DNA from: Streptococcus porcinus
GTDB lineage: Bacteria; Bacillota; Bacilli; Lactobacillales; Streptococcaceae
NCBI RefSeq assembly: GCF_901542335.1
Contig: NZ_LR594036.1
Span: 744,001-808,000, forward strand
Length of the DNA: 64,000 nucleotides
Direction: 5' to 3'
The notes under the pieces were generated by a model. That model searched no databases. It had not been told where the DNA came from and saw only the letters and a program-made list of their open reading frames with translations. The first letter of the stretch is position 1; each line of letters begins with the position of its first letter. Of this stretch, positions 35,899-45,415 are shown piece after piece. The position numbers and the translations under genes are program-made.

Positions 35899-36267
35899 CT
35901 AAGAACCCTCCTTTAGAAAATCTTCAAGTTCTGGTACAATTTGTGACTTATCAAAGCCAATTTTTACCATATTGTTAACGAAGGATTTAAGTTCACTTCG
36001 AGACAATTCACGACGTTTTTCTGCAATTAATGCTTGATTATCCGTTACAAAACGACCAGCAGTGCGTTGGGAATAAACAATACCTTCACGTTCTAATTCG
36101 GTGAAAGCCCGTTGCATGGTATTAGGGTTAACCCCAGCAGTTTCTGCATATTCTCGTACAGTTGGTAATTGTTGACCAATATTAATCTCATGACTGACAA
36201 TTTGCATTTTGATATGTTGTGCAATCTGAGCATAAATCGGCGATTTTTCATCAAAATTCCAAGACAT
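35899..36267 (-). CDS. GntR-family regulator, YtrA subfamily
   Basis: 122-residue repressor. The N-terminal winged HTH (SPIYAQIAQHIKMQIVSHEI, QLPTVREYAETAGVNPNT, LEREGIVYSQRTAGRFV) is followed by a short C-terminal dimerisation helix, the mark of the YtrA group. As first gene of the ABC operon it most likely represses its own promoter, where a palindrome overlaps the -10 box. The inducer is unknown. Confidence 0.92.
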   Translation of the reverse strand: MSWNFDEKSPIYAQIAQHIKMQIVSHEINIGQQLPTVREYAETAGVNPNTMQRAFTELEREGIVYSQRTAGRFVTDNQALIAEKRRELSRSELKSFVNNMVKIGFDKSQIVPELEDFLKEGS

Positions 36268-36299
36268 ACGGTCTCCTCTCTTTGTGATTAAGTATCACT

Positions 36300-36340
36300 T
36301 GTACTATATAAATGGTACAGAAAAAAATAGTAAAAGTCAA
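36300..36340 (-). promoter_or_regulatory. Promoter and operator of the GntR-ABC operon
   Basis: On the minus strand TTGACT (36335-36340) and TACCAT (36312-36317) are 17 bases apart. The inverted repeat TGTAC-N10-GTACA (36300-36319) covers the -10 box, a good place for the YtrA-like repressor. Confidence 0.65.
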
Positions 36341-36443
36341 CATATTAATTTCTAAATTGTCCTTAGATCGTTATGAGATATAAAAAGAGAGCACAGTAAT
36401 CAATTTCATAGTATAATAGAAGAAATCAGTTCAAGGAGAAGCC

Positions 36444-39400
36444 ATGTTTGCACAATTAGATACCAAAACGGTATATTCCTTTATGGATAGTTTAATTGAC
36501 TTAGATCATTACATCTCAGAAGCTAAGAAGATTGGTTATCAATCAATTGGCATCATGGATAAAGATTGTTTATACGCTGCGTATCATTTTATTATTAAAA
36601 CTCAAAAGGCTGGTTTGCAACCTATTTTAGGGTTAGCAATAGATTTTCCAATTAATGGGAACGAGGAAGCTTTATATCTCATTGCAAAAAATAATCTGGG
36701 ATATCAAAACCTTTTAAAAATTTCGACTCTGCGTATGTCGGCTGGGTTTAGCCCTGAGACAATTAAGGATTTTCTTGGTGGTCTGATAGTTATACTGCCT
36801 TATAGGTCTCACTTACATGATATTGATCTTGGATTTCCTTACTTCACTGGTGTTTTTGAGGAGACTGAGCTAGCTCAGCCCCTCCCTCTACAAAAATTAG
36901 TACCTTTACGAACTGTGCGATATTTTGCTGATTCCGAAAGGGAGACCTTGCAAGTTTTACACGCTATTCGGGATAATGTAACGCTCGCAGAAACGAAAGT
37001 CGTAGAAGCTGGGCAATATCTGAAAGATCCATGGGAAATTTCACAAAAGTTTGAGAAGCTTTATCCAGGCATCAATGCCCATCTGGCTAATTTATTGAAA
37101 GATGTTCATTACGATTTTAATCATGAATTTAAATTACCAAGGTTTAACCGTCAAAAGGCAGCTAAAGATGAACTGCGACAATTAACCGAAACTGGTTTAA
37201 AGGAAAAGGGTCTGTGGCAAGAAATTTATCAAAAGCGTTTGGAAAAGGAGCTTCAAATCATCTCGGACATGGGCTTTGATGACTATTTCTTGATCGTTTG
37301 GGATTTGCTCCGCTTTGGGCGTAGTAAAGGCTATTATATGGGCATGGGACGTGGCTCTGCAGCGGGTAGTTTGGTTGCTTATGCATTGAATATTACTGGT
37401 ATTGATCCTGTTAGGAATAATCTGCTTTTTGAACGCTTTTTAAACAAAGAGCGTTACAGTATGCCCGATATTGATATTGATTTACCAGATATTTATCGTT
37501 CAGAATTCTTACACTATGTTCGAAATCGGTATGGTAGCGATCACTCTGCTCAAATTGTAACCTTTTCAACTTTCGGAGCAAAACAAGCTATTAGAGATGT
37601 CTTTAAACGGTTCGGTGTCCCTGAATATGAGATTAGCAATTTAAGTAAGAAAATAGGCTTTAAAGATACTTTGGCATCTATCTACGACAAAAACATTAGT
37701 TTTCGCCAAACGATCAATAGTCGCTTAGAATTTCAAAAGGCATTTGAAATAGCCAAACGAATTGAAGGTAATCCTAGACAAACATCTATTCATGCTGCAG
37801 GAATCGTTATGAGTGATGATCTTTTGACAGACCATATTCCTTTGAAAGAAGGGATAGAAATGATGGTGACGCAATATGATGCACCAGCAGTTGAAGCAAA
37901 CGGCCTTTTGAAAATGGATTTTCTTGGCTTAAGAAATCTAACATTTGTTCAAAAAATGAAAGAGAAGGTTGCTAAAGACTTTGGCAAAGAAATCATCATA
38001 GAAGAGATTGACTTGGAAGATCCGAAAACACTAGAGCTATTTGCTCAGGGTGATACTAAGGGCATTTTTCAATTTGAACAAAGTGGTGCCATCAGCTTAT
38101 TGAAACGAATTAAACCTAAGCGATTTGAAGAAATTGTTGCAACAACAAGTTTAAATAGGCCAGGGGCTAGCGACTACACTAATAATTTCATTAAGCGTAG
38201 AAGAGGGCAAGAAAAAATTGATTTAATTGATCCTATCATCGCACCTATCTTGGAACCGACTTATGGCATTATGCTTTACCAAGAGCAAGTTATGCAAATT
38301 GCACAAGTTTTTGCCGGTTTTACTTTAGGCAAAGCCGACCTTCTCCGCAGAGCTATGTCCAAAAAGAATCTATCAGAAATGAAAAAAATGGAGAATGACT
38401 TTATAGAAGGTGCCATCGGTCTTGGTCGTTCTGAAGAAACAGCTAAGCTTTTATTTAATAGAATGGAGAAGTTTGCTGGTTACGGTTTTAATAGAAGTCA
38501 TGCCTTTGCTTATTCCGCTTTAGCTTTTCAGTTGGCCTATTTTAAGGCACATTACCCTGCCGTTTTCTATGATGTCATTATGAATTATTCAAATAGTGAT
38601 TATATCAGTGATGCCTTAGAATCAGATTTTAAAGTGGTACCCTTGACCATTAATAATATCCCGTATAATGATAAAATTGATGCAAATAGGATTTATATGG
38701 GATTGAAAAATATTAAGGGGCTACCACGCGATTTAGCTTATTGGATTATTGAAAAACGGCCTTTTTCGAGTATTGAGTCCTTCCTAAGTGCCTTACCAGC
38801 TAAGTACCAGAAAAAAGACTTACTGGAGCCTCTATTTGCTGTTGGTTTATTTGATCTCTTTGAACCTAATCGTAGAAAAATTTTAAACAATCTGGACGGG
38901 TTATTAATTTTTGTTTCGGAACTTGGCTCTCTTTTTGCGGACTCGTCCTTTAGTTGGTTGGATTGTGATGATTTTTCAAATAGGGAGAAATACCAGTTGG
39001 AAGAAACCTATATAGGTATTGGGCTTAGTCCGCATCCTTTACTAGAAATTGCTGAAAAAACAGATCAAGAGTTTACTCCAATAACAAAACTTCTTAAAGA
39101 TACTGAGCAGACCGTTCTTGTTCAAATTGAAAAGGTAAGGATTATCCGCACAAAAAGTAGTGGTCAACAAATGGCTTTCCTAACTGTAACTGATACTAAG
39201 AAAAAAATTGATGTTACGGTATTTCCTCAAGAGTTTTTGCAGTTTAAACATCTTTTGACAGAGGGGCAGATGGCATTTATCCATGGAAAAGTAAAGGAAC
39301 GTGACAATCGTCTACAAATTGTTGCGCAAATGATTACTTTAGCTAATCAAAAGAAATACTGGATTTTACTTGAGACTCATGAAAATGATCAGCGGATTGC

Positions 39401-39554
39401 TAAAATTTTAGGAGAGTTTATGGGCCAATATCCCGTTGTGATTCATTATCAAAAGACCAAGGAAACACTTCAATTAAGCCATATTCTCGTAGATGGTAGT
39501 CCAGAATTAGAGGAGGCACTTGAAGAATTAGTTGTGAAAACGGTTTTTCGATAA
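36444..39554 (+). CDS. dnaE: DNA polymerase III alpha subunit DnaE
   Basis: 1036-residue C-family polymerase that works beside PolC in Gram-positives, extending primers. An N-terminal PHP domain (YQSIGIMDKDCLYAAYHF) is followed by the polymerase core with MGRGSAAGSLVAYALNITG and the catalytic aspartates in MPDIDIDLPDIYR (about residues 340-350), then tHhH and OB-fold parts (TVLVQIEKVRIIRTKSSGQQ). The PHP metal ligands appear degenerate, as usual for this short DnaE type. AAGGAGAAG precedes the ATG. Confidence 0.96.
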   Translation: MFAQLDTKTVYSFMDSLIDLDHYISEAKKIGYQSIGIMDKDCLYAAYHFIIKTQKAGLQPILGLAIDFPINGNEEALYLIAKNNLGYQNLLKISTLRMSAGFSPETIKDFLGGLIVILPYRSHLHDIDLGFPYFTGVFEETELAQPLPLQKLVPLRTVRYFADSERETLQVLHAIRDNVTLAETKVVEAGQYLKDPWEISQKFEKLYPGINAHLANLLKDVHYDFNHEFKLPRFNRQKAAKDELRQLTETGLKEKGLWQEIYQKRLEKELQIISDMGFDDYFLIVWDLLRFGRSKGYYMGMGRGSAAGSLVAYALNITGIDPVRNNLLFERFLNKERYSMPDIDIDLPDIYRSEFLHYVRNRYGSDHSAQIVTFSTFGAKQAIRDVFKRFGVPEYEISNLSKKIGFKDTLASIYDKNISFRQTINSRLEFQKAFEIAKRIEGNPRQTSIHAAGIVMSDDLLTDHIPLKEGIEMMVTQYDAPAVEANGLLKMDFLGLRNLTFVQKMKEKVAKDFGKEIIIEEIDLEDPKTLELFAQGDTKGIFQFEQSGAISLLKRIKPKRFEEIVATTSLNRPGASDYTNNFIKRRRGQEKIDLIDPIIAPILEPTYGIMLYQEQVMQIAQVFAGFTLGKADLLRRAMSKKNLSEMKKMENDFIEGAIGLGRSEETAKLLFNRMEKFAGYGFNRSHAFAYSALAFQLAYFKAHYPAVFYDVIMNYSNSDYISDALESDFKVVPLTINNIPYNDKIDANRIYMGLKNIKGLPRDLAYWIIEKRPFSSIESFLSALPAKYQKKDLLEPLFAVGLFDLFEPNRRKILNNLDGLLIFVSELGSLFADSSFSWLDCDDFSNREKYQLEETYIGIGLSPHPLLEIAEKTDQEFTPITKLLKDTEQTVLVQIEKVRIIRTKSSGQQMAFLTVTDTKKKIDVTVFPQEFLQFKHLLTEGQMAFIHGKVKERDNRLQIVAQMITLANQKKYWILLETHENDQRIAKILGEFMGQYPVVIHYQKTKETLQLSHILVDGSPELEEALEELVVKTVFR

Positions 39555-39619
39555 ATTTAGCCCAATAGTGAAGAAATTTGCAAGGGAATATGCTATAATG
39601 GGAACGTTAAATTAATTAA

Positions 39620-40648
<1,029 letters not shown>

Positions 40649-40683
40649 AAGTAAGCTGTAAGCTATAATTAATTTTTGTTAAA

Positions 40684-40698
40684 TGTCGACAGTCGACA
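40684..40698. promoter_or_regulatory. Palindrome between pfkA and pyk
   Basis: TGTCGAC-A-GTCGACA, a perfect 7+1+7 inverted repeat 26 bases before the pyk start. It could be a protein-binding site or a small mRNA hairpin influencing pyk expression. No regulator is assigned. Confidence 0.5.
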
Positions 40699-40723
40699 AA
40701 AAAATAAGGAGTTTCATAATATT

Positions 40724-42226
40724 ATGAGTAAACGTGTAAAAATTGTTGCAACACTTGGTCCTGCGGTAGAAATTCGTGGTGGAAAAAGATTTGGCGAAGA
40801 TGGTTACTGGGCTGGTCAACTTGACGTTGAAGAGTCAGCAAAAAAGATCGCTGAATTAATCGAAGCTGGTGCAAATGTTTTCCGTTTCAATTTCTCACAT
40901 GGCGACCATCAAGAACAGGGTGATCGTATGGCAACTGTACGTCGTGCAGAAGAAATTGCACGTAAAAAAGTTGGCTTCCTTTTAGACACTAAAGGGCCAG
41001 AAATGCGTACAGAATTGTTTGAAGATGACGCTAAAGAATATAGTTACCTAACTGGTGAACGTATCCGTGTTGCTACTGAACAAGGTATTAAGTCTACTCG
41101 TGAGGTCATCGCTTTGAGTGTTGCTGGTAACTTAGATATCTATGATGAAGTTGAAGTTGGTCATACTATCCTTATTGACGATGGTAAGCTAGGATTGAAA
41201 GTTGTTGAAAAAGATATTGCTACACGTCAATTTATCGTTACCGTTGAAAATGATGGTAGTATTGCAAAACAAAAAGGTGTTAATATTCCAAACACTAAGA
41301 TTCCATTCCCTGCTCTAGCTGAGCGTGATAATGCTGATATCCGTTTTGGTTTAGAACAAGGCTTGAATTTTATTGCCATTTCATTTGTACGTACTGCTAA
41401 GGATGTTGAAGAAGTACGTGACATTTGTCGTGAAACTGGAAATGACCATGTTCAATTATTTGCTAAAATTGAAAACCAACAAGGTATTGATAACCTTGAC
41501 GAAATCATCGAAGCAGCAGATGGTATCATGATTGCGCGTGGAGACATGGGAATTGAAGTGCCATTTGAAATGGTGCCAGTTTTCCAAAAAATGATTATTA
41601 CCAAAGTGAACGCAGCTGGTAAAGCAGTTATTACAGCAACAAATATGCTTGAAACAATGACTGAAAAACCACGTGCTACCCGTTCAGAAGTTTCAGACGT
41701 CTTCAATGCGGTTATTGATGGTACTGATGCAACTATGCTTTCAGGTGAATCAGCAAATGGTAAGTATCCTGTTGAGGCAGTGCGCACAATGGCGACAATT
41801 GATAAAAATGCGCAAACACTTCTTAATGAATATGGCCGCTTAGATTCTTCTACTTTCCCACGTACTAATAAGACAGATGTTATCGCCTCTGCAGTTAAAG
41901 ATGCAACGCATTCTATGGACATCAAACTTGTTGTAACGATTACTGAAACTGGTAATACAGCCCGTGCTATCTCAAAATTCCGCCCAGATTCAGATATTCT
42001 AGCTGTTACTTTTGATGAAAAAGTGCAAAAAGCTCTTATGATTTATTGGGGAGTAACTCCAATTGTCGCAGACAAACCATCTTCTACCGACGATATGTTT
42101 GAAGTAGCTGAAAAATTAGCTCTTAAGTCAGGAATGGTTAGCTCAGGAGACAACATCATTATTGTTGCTGGTGTCCCTGTCGGCTCTGGTGGAACTAATA
42201 CAATGCGAGTTCGTACTGTTAAATAA
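40724..42226 (+). CDS. pyk: Pyruvate kinase
   Basis: Last ATP-forming step of glycolysis, 500 residues. It opens MSKRVKIVATLGPAVEIRGG and shows FRFNFSHGDHQEQ, the Mg/PEP site AKIENQQGIDN, IARGDMGIEVPFE and TATNMLETMTEKPRATRSE. ATG at 40724 follows AAGGAG; an upstream in-frame ATG covers the palindrome and is not credible. It is followed by a strong terminator. Confidence 0.97.
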   Translation: MSKRVKIVATLGPAVEIRGGKRFGEDGYWAGQLDVEESAKKIAELIEAGANVFRFNFSHGDHQEQGDRMATVRRAEEIARKKVGFLLDTKGPEMRTELFEDDAKEYSYLTGERIRVATEQGIKSTREVIALSVAGNLDIYDEVEVGHTILIDDGKLGLKVVEKDIATRQFIVTVENDGSIAKQKGVNIPNTKIPFPALAERDNADIRFGLEQGLNFIAISFVRTAKDVEEVRDICRETGNDHVQLFAKIENQQGIDNLDEIIEAADGIMIARGDMGIEVPFEMVPVFQKMIITKVNAAGKAVITATNMLETMTEKPRATRSEVSDVFNAVIDGTDATMLSGESANGKYPVEAVRTMATIDKNAQTLLNEYGRLDSSTFPRTNKTDVIASAVKDATHSMDIKLVVTITETGNTARAISKFRPDSDILAVTFDEKVQKALMIYWGVTPIVADKPSSTDDMFEVAEKLALKSGMVSSGDNIIIVAGVPVGSGGTNTMRVRTVK

Positions 42227-42233
42227 AATTTCT

Positions 42234-42264
42234 AAAATCACAAGGAATTCCTTGTGATTTTTTG
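42234..42264 (+). terminator. Terminator after pyk
   Basis: AAAATCACAAGG-AATT-CCTTGTGATTTT stem followed by T. Confidence 0.85.
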
Positions 42265-42316
42265 TTCATTGAATAGTCTTCTTCCAAGTTCTAGTCTTTT
42301 GTTATCAGGCATAACA

Positions 42317-42325
42317 TGCTATAAT
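42317..42325 (+). promoter_or_regulatory. Extended -10 promoter of the lepB-like gene
   Basis: TGCTATAAT, a consensus extended -10 element, 23 bases before the start codon. Confidence 0.65.
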
Positions 42326-42347
42326 AGACATAAGATTAGGAGTAAAT

Positions 42348-42905
42348 ATGGTAAAAAGAGATTTTATTCGAAATATTATTATTATTTTAATTGTAGCTAT
42401 TATTGGAGTACTTTTAAGTATTTTTGTCTTTTCTACATTTGAAGTTACGAAAGAATCAGAAAATTCTTATCTAAAAGCAGGTGACTTGGTTACCATTAAA
42501 CACAATGTAGAGCCTCAATATAAAGACTTTGTTGTTTATAAAGTGGATAAAAAAGAATATGTTAGTCGAGTGATAGCTACTGAAGGGCAGAGAGCAACCT
42601 ATATGGACGATATTTTTTATTTAAATAATCGTATCAAAGACCAACCTTATATCGAAAAGTTGAAAAATGACTACTTAAGACATTCACCTACGGGAAGCCT
42701 CTTTACAGATGATTTTAATATATCCACTATTTCAAAAGGAGAGAATACAGTTATTCCTAGTGGGAAGTATCTTTTGTTAAATGATAATCGTCGTAATCGT
42801 GCCGATAGCCGTCAGTTTGGTTTGATTGATAAAAAACAAATTAAAGGTGTTGTTACCTTTAGAGTGCTACCTATCGATGAATTTGGTTTTGTAGAAGTTG
42901 ACTAA
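42348..42905 (+). CDS. lepB: Signal peptidase I-like protein with altered active site
   Basis: 185 residues with one N-terminal membrane anchor (about 9-30) and the S24/S26 fold. Box B is SENSYLKAGDLVTI: Ser37 aligns with the catalytic Ser, but the usual SMxPTL context is lost. Box D is EYVSRVIATEG, where Ser73 occupies the position of the general-base Lys of the usual YVKRVI. Box E is LLNDNRRNRADSRQFGLI (Asn for the first Gly). It may be inactive, use another base, or act as a processing chaperone. It sits between pyk and glmS and is probably monocistronic. Confidence 0.82.
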   Translation: MVKRDFIRNIIIILIVAIIGVLLSIFVFSTFEVTKESENSYLKAGDLVTIKHNVEPQYKDFVVYKVDKKEYVSRVIATEGQRATYMDDIFYLNNRIKDQPYIEKLKNDYLRHSPTGSLFTDDFNISTISKGENTVIPSGKYLLLNDNRRNRADSRQFGLIDKKQIKGVVTFRVLPIDEFGFVEVD

Positions 42906-43138
42906 AGAAGTGGAAGGCAAGCTCTTCCTAGAAATAAATGATTACTAAAAGGCATGATTTCTGTTTCATACTGAGGGTCATGTCTTTTTAAATTCCTTAA
43001 AGAATATCAACCTTAAAATTAGTTAAGAAAATATTTGTGTATAAGCTGTCCTATCCTTGAGAAGGTTTATCAGACCTCCTTTGATAGCTAAAGGGACACT
43101 TTTCGTTACCTTTCAAATAGCTTTGATTTTTCTAAATT
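42906..43138 (+). other. Gap after the lepB-like gene
   Basis: Contains a terminator at 42947-42988 (AAAAGGCATGA/TCATGTCTTTT with a T tract). The remainder up to the glmS regulatory region is A+T-rich and shows no gene. Confidence 0.6.
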
Positions 43139-43151
43139 AGACTATACCAAT
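43139..43151 (+). promoter_or_regulatory. NagR-like operator, upstream copy
   Basis: AGACTATACCAAT (complement ATTGGTATAGTCT), one of two identical 13-base repeats flanking the glmS promoter. The TGGTATAG core resembles the dre sites of NagR/YvoA-type GntR regulators. Confidence 0.55.
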
Positions 43152-43158
43152 ATAATGT

Positions 43159-43187
43159 TTGACAATGAAAAATCATTATTATATACT
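43159..43187 (+). promoter_or_regulatory. Promoter of glmS
   Basis: TTGACA and TATACT with 17-base spacing, leaving a leader of roughly 85 bases. Confidence 0.85.
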
Positions 43188-43216
43188 AATAACATAGCTT
43201 TTTGAGTATCAAAAGC

Positions 43217-43229
43217 AGACTATACCAAT
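43217..43229 (+). promoter_or_regulatory. NagR-like operator, downstream copy
   Basis: Second AGACTATACCAAT, in the glmS leader about 22 bases after the expected transcription start, where a bound repressor would block elongation. Confidence 0.55.
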
Positions 43230-43280
43230 TTTGAAAATAATAAAAAGAAAGAAGTAAGATAGCTTACTTGGTGTTTATTT

Positions 43281-45095
43281 ATGTGTGGAATCGTTGGAGT
43301 AGTAGGGAATCGTAATGCAACAGATATTTTGATGCAAGGACTGGAAAAGTTGGAATATCGCGGTTATGACTCAGCTGGTATTTTTGTGGCAAACGGAGAG
43401 AATTCAAGTTTGGTCAAATCTGTTGGTCGTATTGCTGATTTACGTGCAAAAATCGGTATTGATGTAGCTGGTAGCACAGGAATTGGTCATACCCGTTGGG
43501 CAACTCATGGACAAGCAACTGTTGAGAATGCTCACCCTCATACTTCAGCTACAGGGCGTTTTGTTTTAGTTCACAATGGTGTTATCGAAAACTATCTACA
43601 AATGAAAGAAGAGTTTTTGGCTAATCATAACTTTAAGGGGCAAACCGATACAGAAATTGCTGTTCATCTAATTGGAAAATTTGTGGAAGAAGATAAGCTA
43701 ACAGTATTGGAAGCCTTTAAAAAAGCTTTGTCAATTATTGAAGGCTCATATGCCTTTGCTTTAATTGATAGAGAAGATGCGGATACCATCTATGTGGCAA
43801 AGAATAAATCTCCTTTACTAATTGGTCTTGGTGAAGGCTATAATATGGTTTGTTCAGATGCGATGGCTATGATTCGTGAAACAAGTGAATTTATGGAAAT
43901 ACATGACAAAGAGCTTGTTATCTTAACAAAAGACTCTGTTAAAGTTCTTGATTATAAAGGTAATGTTCTTGAACGTGAGTCCTATACTGCTGAACTAGAT
44001 TTATCTGATATTGGTAAAGGAACTTATCCTTTCTACATGCTAAAAGAAATTGATGAGCAGCCAACTGTAATGCGTAAATTAATTTCAACTTATGCAAGCG
44101 AAGATGGCAAAATGGCTATTGATCCAGCAATTGTAAAATCAGTACAAGAATCTGACCGCATTTATATTCTTGCAGCAGGTACATCATATAATGCTGGTTT
44201 TGCTGCTAAATCAATGATAGAGCAGCTCACAGATACCCCAGTTGAATTAGGGGTTGCCTCTGAGTGGGGTTACAACATGCCTTTACTAAGTCAAAAACCA
44301 ATGTTTATTTTGTTAAGTCAATCTGGTGAAACTGCGGATAGTCGCCAAGTATTAGTAAAAGCTAACCAAATGGGAATTCCAAGTTTAACTGTGACAAATG
44401 TTCCTGGTTCAACTTTATCTCGTGAGGCAACTTATACTATGCTCTTACATGCAGGTCCAGAAATAGCAGTAGCCTCAACTAAAGCTTACACTGCACAAGT
44501 AGCTGCCTTAGCATTCCTATCAAAAGCTGTTGGTGAAGCAAATGGTAAGAAGGAAGCTGTTGAGTTTGATTTAGTCCATGAGTTGTCACTTGTTGCCCAA
44601 TCAATAGAAGCAACTTTATCAGAAAAAGACTTGATTGCTGCAAAAGTTGAAAAATTATTAGCGACAACACGCAATGCTTTCTATATTGGTCGAGGTAATG
44701 ATTATTATGTTGCCATGGAAGCATCTCTTAAATTAAAAGAAATTTCCTACATTCAATGTGAAGGTTTTGCTGCTGGTGAATTAAAACATGGTACGATTTC
44801 ACTTATTGAAGATCAGACACCAGTTATTGGCTTGATTTCATCTAGTGAACTGGTTGCTGCACATACACGTGGAAATATCCAGGAAGTTGCAGCACGTGGC
44901 GCAAGTGTTTTGACAGTTGTTGAAGAAGGACTTGAACGTGAAGGTGATGATATCGTCGTTAACAAAGTTCATCCATATCTTGCAACAATCGGAATGGTTA
45001 TTCCAACACAATTAATTGCCTACTATGCTTCATTACAACGTGGTTTGGATGTTGATAAACCACGTAACTTAGCAAAAGCTGTAACAGTAGAATAA
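43281..45095 (+). CDS. glmS: Glutamine-fructose-6-phosphate aminotransferase
   Basis: Makes glucosamine-6-phosphate for peptidoglycan and capsule amino sugars. The 604-residue protein begins MCGIVGVVGN, with the N-terminal nucleophile Cys2 of the glutaminase domain (THGQATVENAHPH also seen). It is followed by two SIS domains (ILAAGTSYNAGFAAK, SQSGETADSRQ, GRGNDYYVAMEASLKLKE) and the C-terminal DKPRNLAKAVTVE. The ribosome-binding site is weak. Control by a NagR-type repressor is inferred from the two repeats around the promoter. Confidence 0.97.
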   Translation: MCGIVGVVGNRNATDILMQGLEKLEYRGYDSAGIFVANGENSSLVKSVGRIADLRAKIGIDVAGSTGIGHTRWATHGQATVENAHPHTSATGRFVLVHNGVIENYLQMKEEFLANHNFKGQTDTEIAVHLIGKFVEEDKLTVLEAFKKALSIIEGSYAFALIDREDADTIYVAKNKSPLLIGLGEGYNMVCSDAMAMIRETSEFMEIHDKELVILTKDSVKVLDYKGNVLERESYTAELDLSDIGKGTYPFYMLKEIDEQPTVMRKLISTYASEDGKMAIDPAIVKSVQESDRIYILAAGTSYNAGFAAKSMIEQLTDTPVELGVASEWGYNMPLLSQKPMFILLSQSGETADSRQVLVKANQMGIPSLTVTNVPGSTLSREATYTMLLHAGPEIAVASTKAYTAQVAALAFLSKAVGEANGKKEAVEFDLVHELSLVAQSIEATLSEKDLIAAKVEKLLATTRNAFYIGRGNDYYVAMEASLKLKEISYIQCEGFAAGELKHGTISLIEDQTPVIGLISSSELVAAHTRGNIQEVAARGASVLTVVEEGLEREGDDIVVNKVHPYLATIGMVIPTQLIAYYASLQRGLDVDKPRNLAKAVTVE

Positions 45096-45129
45096 AAGTT
45101 TAAAAGATATCCAGAAATAGATATTTCAG

Positions 45130-45173
45130 ATTGAAGAAAAAGTCCATTTTGGACAATTTTCTTCAATTTTTTT
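45130..45173 (+). terminator. Terminator after glmS
   Basis: Fifteen or so pairs with one bulge on each side, loop ATTTT, followed by seven T. Confidence 0.8.
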
Positions 45174-45300
45174 CTTTATTATGAAAATCAATAACTCTCA
45201 GAAACATTGGAATAGCAATATCTCTAAGAGTTTAATATTTTGCCATTTTACGCAAGTCTATTCACATTTTTTAATTGTTAGGAGTTTGTCTACGTTTTAT

Positions 45301-45328
45301 AAGATAACTAGAAATAGTTATCTTTTTT
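45301..45328 (+). terminator. Second terminator upstream of mtlA
   Basis: Ten-pair perfect stem with a GAAA tetraloop and T tract, 88 bases before the mtlA start and 135 bases after the glmS terminator. Confidence 0.8.
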
Positions 45329-45415
45329 GTCACAAATTCTGTGCCAAAGTTTGAGTTTTCCCGATACCTCTTACATGATATGATAAAAATGTAAATAAAC
45401 TAGGAGGCGGTTCTG

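Larger units (their letters stand above)
45096..45415 (+). other. glmS-mtlA gap with two terminators
   Basis: A long hairpin at 45130-45166 (ATTGAAGAAAA...GTCC/GGAC...TTTTCTTCAAT) with a T tract ends glmS. A second perfect terminator at 45301-45328 (AAGATAACTA-GAAA-TAGTTATCTT plus T tract) stands upstream of mtlA. The latter could stop read-through or end a short untranslated RNA. A TATGAT box at 45379 lies before mtlA without a good -35, which suits activation by MtlR. Confidence 0.65.

Noticed and set aside
41452-41925. 157-codon open frame antisense to pyk
   Set aside because: It mirrors a highly codon-biased gene, has no ribosome-binding site and gives a low-complexity Ser/Ile-rich product; it is a shadow frame.
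43188-43280. glmS ribozyme in the glmS leader
   Set aside because: The leader is only about 90 bases and I see none of the conserved core of the ribozyme. The twin operator-like repeats offer a simpler control model.
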